Origin: JBGPBY01 sp041481485 | Lineage (GTDB): Bacteria; Acidobacteriota; Terriglobia; 20CM-2-55-15 | NCBI GenBank assembly: GCA_041481485.1 | Contig: JBGPBY010000295.1 | Span: forward strand, 1 to 8,948 | Direction: 5' to 3' | DNA length: 8,948 nucleotides | Shown here: piece by piece, positions 5,027-8,948 of the stretch | How positions within the stretch are numbered: the stretch's first letter is position 1 | How the letters are laid out: each line of letters begins with the position of its first letter | Translations under genes and position numbers: made by a program | Notes under the pieces: model-generated | Database searches by the model: none | What the model was told of the DNA's origin: nothing | The model's input: only the letters and a program-made list of their open reading frames with translations

Positions 5027-6673
5027 TTACATCAAATCGTAAGAAGGGCCACCGCCGCCTTCGGGCGGAACCCACCGGATGACTTCGTACGGGTCCATGA
5101 TGTCGCAGGTTTTGCAGTGCACGCAGTTGGAAGCATTGATTTGAAGGCGGGGTTGTCCGTTGTTTCCTTCCACCATCTCGTAGACTGCGGCGGGACAAAA
5201 GTGCCGGCAGGGATTTCCAAATTCTGAAGTGCAGCGCGGATGGCAGATGTCCGGCTGCAGAATTATCAAATGAGACGGCTGGTCTTCATCGTGGGCAGTC
5301 CCGGAATGATACACATCGGCGAGTTTGTCAAACGTGAGTTGGCCATCGAATGTAGCCGGCTCATCATGGCGTCCGCCAATGTGCTGCATCCGAGTATGTC
5401 CCGCAACGTTGCGGTAGCGATTCCGGAGACCGCGTCCGCCGGTAATCATTTGCAGCGCAGTATGAATCATTCCCACGGCAAATCCACCTTCGAATCCCTG
5501 ATGAAAATTCCGAACTTTCCAAAGCTCCTTTTTGATCCAGCTTGATTCCACAAGCTCTTCATACCGGCGAAGACGGGAGGCGGAAAAATCCTTTGCCTGT
5601 AACGCTTCGAATGCAGCCTGCGCCGCAAGCATCCCGCTCTTAAAGGCCAGATGAATTCCCTTCAGCCGCATGGAATTCAGAAAGCCGGCCGCATCGCCGA
5701 CAATCATGCCTCCATTGAAGTAGTACTGCGGTTGAGCCCAGTATCCGCCTTCGGGTATGGCTTTGGCTCCGTAGGTAACGAGCTTTCCGCCTTCCAGCAA
5801 TGACCGCACCATCGGATGCGTTTTGAATTTCTGGAAACGCTGATGGGGATCGAGCCTCGGATCGTGATAGTCCAGACCGATGACAAGTCCAATGGCGATA
5901 TTGCCGTTCGCCATGTTGTAGATGAATCCGCCGCCGAACTCGTCGTTGTGCAACGGCCATCCCAGCGTGTGCATTACCCAGCCGCCGGAATGCCGTTCCT
6001 GTGGAACGTTCCAGACTTCCTTGACACCAACGGCATAGACCTGGGGATTGCGTCCTTCGTCCAACCGAAGCTCCTGGATGAGATCCTTCGTCAGTGAACC
6101 TCGTGCGCCTTCTGCAAAGATGGTGATCTTTGCGTGAATATCGATCCCCGGTTCGAAGTTCGGTTTGCGATTTCCTGCCCTATCGATTCCTTTATCCCCG
6201 GTCCGAACGCCCGTGACGCGATCGCCGTCGCGCAAAACCTCCACGCCCGCAAATCCCGCGAATATATCCACCCCGGATTTTTCGACTTCGCTTCCCAACC
6301 ATCGCATGAATCGATTGAGGGAAATGATGAGATTCCCATGATTGCGCAGCGGCGGAGGCGTTAAGGGAAGGGCAAACTTACGGGATTCGGTGAGGAAGAG
6401 GACCTGATCTTCGGTTACCACGCGTTCGATGGGCGCTCCGCGAGTCCTCCAGTCCGGCATCAATTCATCGATGCCACGGGGGTCCATCACCGCGCCGGAG
6501 ATGCTGTGCGCTCCGATCTCTCTTCCCTTTTCCAGAACGGCGATCGACAGATCGGAGTTGCCGGTTTGCACGGCGAGCTGTTTCAAATGCCAGGCCGCGG
6601 CCAGTCCTGCGGGACCGCCGCCAACGATCAGAACATCGACTTCAAGGATGTCGCGTTCGGCCCTTGGTAGCAT
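5027..6673 (-). CDS. Electron transfer flavoprotein-ubiquinone oxidoreductase (ETF dehydrogenase)
   Basis: This membrane-associated FAD and 4Fe-4S enzyme passes electrons from reduced ETF to the quinone pool. It thereby links acyl-CoA and other flavin dehydrogenases to respiration. The 548-residue length fits bacterial members. The FAD-binding VLIVGGGPAGLAAAWHL is near the start (about 15-31). The later GDAAGFLNSMRLKGIHLAFKSG is typical of the family. The C-terminal iron-sulfur domain has Cys493 (FCPAAVYE) and Cys517, Cys520 and Cys523 (NCVHCKTCDIMDP), followed by PPEGGGGPSYDLM. Membrane contact is monotopic in known members and no transmembrane helix is evident. The ATG lies 15 bases after the fabF stop, in the same reading frame, and has no recognisable ribosome site, so translation may depend on that of fabF. 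No etfA or etfB is present in the window. Confidence 0.96.
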   Translation of the reverse strand: MLPRAERDILEVDVLIVGGGPAGLAAAWHLKQLAVQTGNSDLSIAVLEKGREIGAHSISGAVMDPRGIDELMPDWRTRGAPIERVVTEDQVLFLTESRKFALPLTPPPLRNHGNLIISLNRFMRWLGSEVEKSGVDIFAGFAGVEVLRDGDRVTGVRTGDKGIDRAGNRKPNFEPGIDIHAKITIFAEGARGSLTKDLIQELRLDEGRNPQVYAVGVKEVWNVPQERHSGGWVMHTLGWPLHNDEFGGGFIYNMANGNIAIGLVIGLDYHDPRLDPHQRFQKFKTHPMVRSLLEGGKLVTYGAKAIPEGGYWAQPQYYFNGGMIVGDAAGFLNSMRLKGIHLAFKSGMLAAQAAFEALQAKDFSASRLRRYEELVESSWIKKELWKVRNFHQGFEGGFAVGMIHTALQMITGGRGLRNRYRNVAGHTRMQHIGGRHDEPATFDGQLTFDKLADVYHSGTAHDEDQPSHLIILQPDICHPRCTSEFGNPCRHFCPAAVYEMVEGNNGQPRLQINASNCVHCKTCDIMDPYEVIRWVPPEGGGGPSYDLM

Positions 6674-6688
6674 GATGGGAGACCGAAA

Positions 6689-7933
6689 TCAGGGTTCGTA
6701 ACGTTTGAACAGCAGGGAGGCGTTCGTGCCGCCAAACCCAAAAGAGTTGGACAGCGCATACCGAACATCCTGACGACGTACCTGGTTCGGCACATAGTCC
6801 AGATCGCAATCCGGGTCCGGATTTTCATAATTGATCGTCGGCGGTATGATGCCGCGTTCCACCACAAGAGATGAAATACCGGCCTCCACCGCGCCTGCCG
6901 CCCCAAGCAGATGGCCGATCATCGATTTCGTTGAACTGACGGCAAGCTTCTTGGCATGCTCACCGAAAAGTTTCTTGATCGCATAAGTTTCGATGCGGTC
7001 GTTTGGCGGAGTCGACGTGCCGTGCGCATTGATGTAATCGACTTCATCCGGGCGGATACCGGCGTCGGTCAGGGCATTGAGCATCACGCGATGAGCGCCG
7101 CGCCCGTCATCGGGCGGCAGTGTGATGTGGTATGCATCGCCACTCATGCCATAACCCGCCAACTCGGCGATGATTCTCGCACCACGCCTTTTGGCGTGCT
7201 CGATATCTTCCAGAACGAGTACGCCGGCGCCTTCTCCTACAACAAAACCGTCACGCTTGGCATCGAACGGGCGCGATGCCCGCTGCGGTTCATTGTTCCT
7301 GGTGGAAAGTGCGCGCATGGCTGCAAATCCCCCAACTCCCATTGGGGTGATCGCGGCTTCGGAACCGCCGCAGATCATGGCATCGGCGTCGCCGCGTGAA
7401 ATCACGCGAAACGCATCGCCAACGGCATGAGCCCCGGAGGAACACGCGGTACAGGGGGCGGAGTTTGGACCTCTGGCGCCAAAGCGTATGGACACCTGGC
7501 CGGCCGCAAGATTGATGATGCTGGACGGAATAAAAAACGGCGATATCTTGCGCGGACCGCCTTCAAGCAGCGCCTGATGTTCACGCTCGATGACGGTGAA
7601 TCCGCCAATTCCGGAACCAATAAAGACACCCACTCGCTCGGACAGTTCGGGATCGATCTTCAATCCGGACTGATTCATCGCAAAATCCGCGGCCGCGACC
7701 GCGTAATAGATGAAGTAGTCCATTTTCTTGAGATCTTTTTTATCGAACCAACGAAGAGGATCGAAGTCCTTAACTTCGGCGGCAATCCTCGTGGAAAACT
7801 CGGTCGAATCAAAACGGCTGATGGGGCCGACGCCGCTGCGCCCATCGCAGAGGCCGGTCCATGTTTCTTCGGTTCCGGTTCCCAGCGCGGTTACTAATCC
7901 GACGCCGGTGACAACCACACGTCTTTTTTCCAA
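6689..7933 (-). CDS. fabF: 3-oxoacyl-ACP synthase II (KAS II)
   Basis: FabF condenses malonyl-ACP with acyl-ACP in the elongation cycle of type II fatty acid synthesis, in the cytoplasm. The protein has 414 residues, about the length of E. coli FabF. The catalytic Cys164 (TACSSGAHAVG, where many members have TACATG), His304 (NAHGTSTPPND) and His341 (KSMIGHLLGAAGAVEA) align with Cys163, His303 and His340 of E. coli. Lys336 is also kept. SNSFGFGGTNAS closes the thiolase fold near residue 395. The start is a TTG at 7931-7933 supported by GAGGT five bases upstream, giving MEKRRVVVTGVGLVTALG. It follows acpP by 15 bases, so the two are almost certainly cotranscribed. A single substitution would not make it a polyketide-type enzyme, and I see no chain-length-factor features. 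Confidence 0.97.
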   Translation of the reverse strand: MEKRRVVVTGVGLVTALGTGTEETWTGLCDGRSGVGPISRFDSTEFSTRIAAEVKDFDPLRWFDKKDLKKMDYFIYYAVAAADFAMNQSGLKIDPELSERVGVFIGSGIGGFTVIEREHQALLEGGPRKISPFFIPSSIINLAAGQVSIRFGARGPNSAPCTACSSGAHAVGDAFRVISRGDADAMICGGSEAAITPMGVGGFAAMRALSTRNNEPQRASRPFDAKRDGFVVGEGAGVLVLEDIEHAKRRGARIIAELAGYGMSGDAYHITLPPDDGRGAHRVMLNALTDAGIRPDEVDYINAHGTSTPPNDRIETYAIKKLFGEHAKKLAVSSTKSMIGHLLGAAGAVEAGISSLVVERGIIPPTINYENPDPDCDLDYVPNQVRRQDVRYALSNSFGFGGTNASLLFKRYEP

Positions 7934-7938
7934 AATGT

Positions 7939-7943
7939 ACCTC
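7939..7943 (-). promoter_or_regulatory. Ribosome binding site supporting a TTG start
   Basis: GAGGT on the minus strand, in the 15-base gap after acpP, stands five bases before the TTG that begins fabF. The next residues, EKRRVVVTGVG, match the usual FabF N-terminus, so no later start is needed. Confidence 0.75.
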
Positions 7944-7948
7944 GTGGG

Positions 7949-8194
7949 CTAGGACTTCGGCAAACGCGCTTCGATGTATCCAATCGCGTCTTTCACAGTC
8001 GTGATCTTTTCTGCGTCCTCGTCGGGAATTTCAATTCCGAATCCCTCTTCCAGAGCCATGACCAACTCCACGGTGTCGAGCGAGTCCGCGCCGAGATCGT
8101 CAATAAACGATGCAGTGGGCGTCACTTCCGCCTCGTCCACTCCCAACTGCTCCACAATGATTTGTTTTACTTTGTCTTCAGTCGAAGAAGCCAT
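7949..8194 (-). CDS. acpP: Acyl carrier protein
   Basis: ACP carries growing acyl chains as thioesters on a phosphopantetheine arm during fatty acid synthesis. The protein is 81 residues long, small and acidic. The attachment serine is Ser38 in the classic DLGADSLDTVEL, and the helix after it (VELVMALEEGFGIEIPDEDAEKI) is the usual partner-recognition surface. The start is an ATG with a strong AAGGAGGG (8202-8209) seven bases upstream, as expected for a highly expressed protein. It lies between fabD (76 bases upstream) and fabF (15 bases downstream). The prosthetic group comes from coenzyme A, whose last synthetic enzyme is encoded by coaE in this window. Confidence 0.98.
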   Translation of the reverse strand: MASSTEDKVKQIIVEQLGVDEAEVTPTASFIDDLGADSLDTVELVMALEEGFGIEIPDEDAEKITTVKDAIGYIEARLPKS

Positions 8195-8269
8195 TCCGTA
8201 ACCCTCCTTGAATTCGATTCAGGGCGACCATGCAAGACCAGTGTCACTCCGGCCTTAAGCAAATTGCTG

Positions 8270-8299
8270 ATTATAGGTTTCCGCTAAAAGCATTTTCCA
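8270..8299 (-). promoter_or_regulatory. Candidate internal promoter for acpP-fabF
   Basis: On the minus strand a perfect TATAAT (8270-8275) overlaps the fabD stop codon. TGGAAA (8294-8299, 4 of 6 matches to TTGACA) stands 18 bases upstream. Transcription would start near 8263 and give a leader of about 69 bases before the acpP ATG. An extra promoter here would fit the need for much more ACP than FabD. It is a consensus match only. Confidence 0.4.
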
Positions 8300-8948
8300 G
8301 CGATTTCTCGTCTTCAGCATTGAACATTCCAACGGATTTGTCCGCCGAACGGATCAATCCGAGCAACACTTTCCCGGGTCCAACTTCGGTAAACCGCCGT
8401 ACATCATGAGCCAGCATCCACTGCACGCTCTCCTGCCACCGTACCGGACGCGTGACTTGCCGCTCCAGCGAAGATCGTGCTTCCCCCGCGCTTGTGATTG
8501 GCTGAGCGTCGACGTTGGTGATCAGTGGAAATTTCAGATCGGAAAATGAACAAGCGTCGATGTCATGTTTCAACCGGTCCGCTGCCGGTTGCAGCAGCAC
8601 GCAGTGAAACGGCGCGCTTACCGCAAGCATCACCGTGCGTTTTGCACCAGCTTCCTTTGCGAGTGTGACCGCACGCTCCACCGCTTCGCGATGCCCGGCG
8701 ATAACCACTTGTCCTTGCGAATTCAGATTTGCCGGAGACACCACCTGATCGCCTGCAGCCCTGGCACAGAGAGCCTGAGCCGTTTCGGATTCAATACCGA
8801 GAATTGCAGCCATGGCCCCGACGCCAACCGGAACGGCCTCCTGCATGTACTTTCCGCGCTTCCTCACCAATACCACCGCATCGCTCACCGACAGTACGCC
8901 GGCGGCGACCAGCGCAGAGTATTCTCCCAGACTGTGACCGGCAACGTA
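8271..8948 (-). CDS. fabD: Malonyl-CoA:ACP transacylase, N-terminus beyond the window
   Basis: FabD moves malonate from malonyl-CoA to ACP, supplying the extender unit for FabF. The visible part is 225 residues and runs open to the right edge. About 85 N-terminal residues (by comparison with E. coli FabD, 309 residues) are off-window. The first visible residues are YVAGHSLGEYSALVAAG, with the nucleophile at Ser6 of this fragment. His115 in APFHC lies 109 residues later, exactly as Ser92 and His201 do in E. coli FabD. The fragment's Arg31 (RGKYMQEAVP) and Gln164 match Arg117 and Gln250. VGPGKVLLGL is near the C-terminus. A GTG at 8888 is internal and not the start. The gene is first of the fabD-acpP-fabF run visible here. 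Confidence 0.96.
   Translation of the reverse strand, partial: YVAGHSLGEYSALVAAGVLSVSDAVVLVRKRGKYMQEAVPVGVGAMAAILGIESETAQALCARAAGDQVVSPANLNSQGQVVIAGHREAVERAVTLAKEAGAKRTVMLAVSAPFHCVLLQPAADRLKHDIDACSFSDLKFPLITNVDAQPITSAGEARSSLERQVTRPVRWQESVQWMLAHDVRRFTEVGPGKVLLGLIRSADKSVGMFNAEDEKSLENAFSGNL

Noticed and set aside
4941..5198. 85-codon minus-strand frame over the ETF oxidoreductase 3' end and the heptamer repeats
   Set aside because: It overlaps the conserved iron-sulfur domain in another frame and its C-terminus is translated repeat DNA.
8271..8888. fabD starting at the GTG at 8888
   Set aside because: The frame continues upstream to the window edge and encodes GHSLGEYSA with the catalytic serine, so the gene is cut by the edge rather than short.

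Overview
This window is mostly ordinary bacterial housekeeping DNA. It holds nine protein genes, one of them cut by the right edge, with short gaps between them and two stretches of non-coding repeats. I see no rRNA, tRNA, CRISPR array, transposase gene or phage gene. By eye the sequence is moderately GC-rich. The genes point to a Gram-negative-type bacterium: a Slt70-like periplasmic transglycosylase, a quinone-linked ETF dehydrogenase and type II fatty acid synthesis. A member of the Acidobacteriota or a neighbouring phylum is my best guess. It rests on recollection of an extra segment in FolD and of small coiled-coil proteins like the one here, not on a search.

Left block (63-1585, minus strand): folD then coaE, overlapping by 7 bases. 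This pair links one-carbon folate metabolism with the last step of coenzyme A synthesis. Diverging from folD after only 31 bases is slt (1617-3620, plus), a soluble lytic transglycosylase with a long helical-repeat region and a C-terminal SLT domain. It is followed by a thiol-type glutathione peroxidase (3722-4297, plus) with an apparent export signal and both cysteines of the thioredoxin-dependent subtype.

Middle block (4298-5026): two repeat-bearing spacers flank a small coiled-coil gene (4491-4772, minus) of unknown function. The first spacer holds a near-perfect long palindrome whose arms are themselves hairpins, placed between two convergent gene ends. The second holds AT-rich heptamer repeats facing each other across a GC-rich hairpin region. 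The same heptamer family appears at the extreme left edge of the window.

Right block (8948 down to 5027, minus strand): fabD (partial), acpP, fabF and an ETF-quinone oxidoreductase gene, probably one operon. FabD loads malonate onto the ACP made by the next gene, and FabF uses malonyl-ACP to elongate acyl chains. The last gene belongs to electron transfer from fatty acid oxidation or similar dehydrogenations, so synthesis genes and an oxidation-linked gene sit together. fabG, often found between fabD and acpP, is absent from that position.

I do not find a convincing new system. The least explained parts are the repeat elements and the coiled-coil gene between them.
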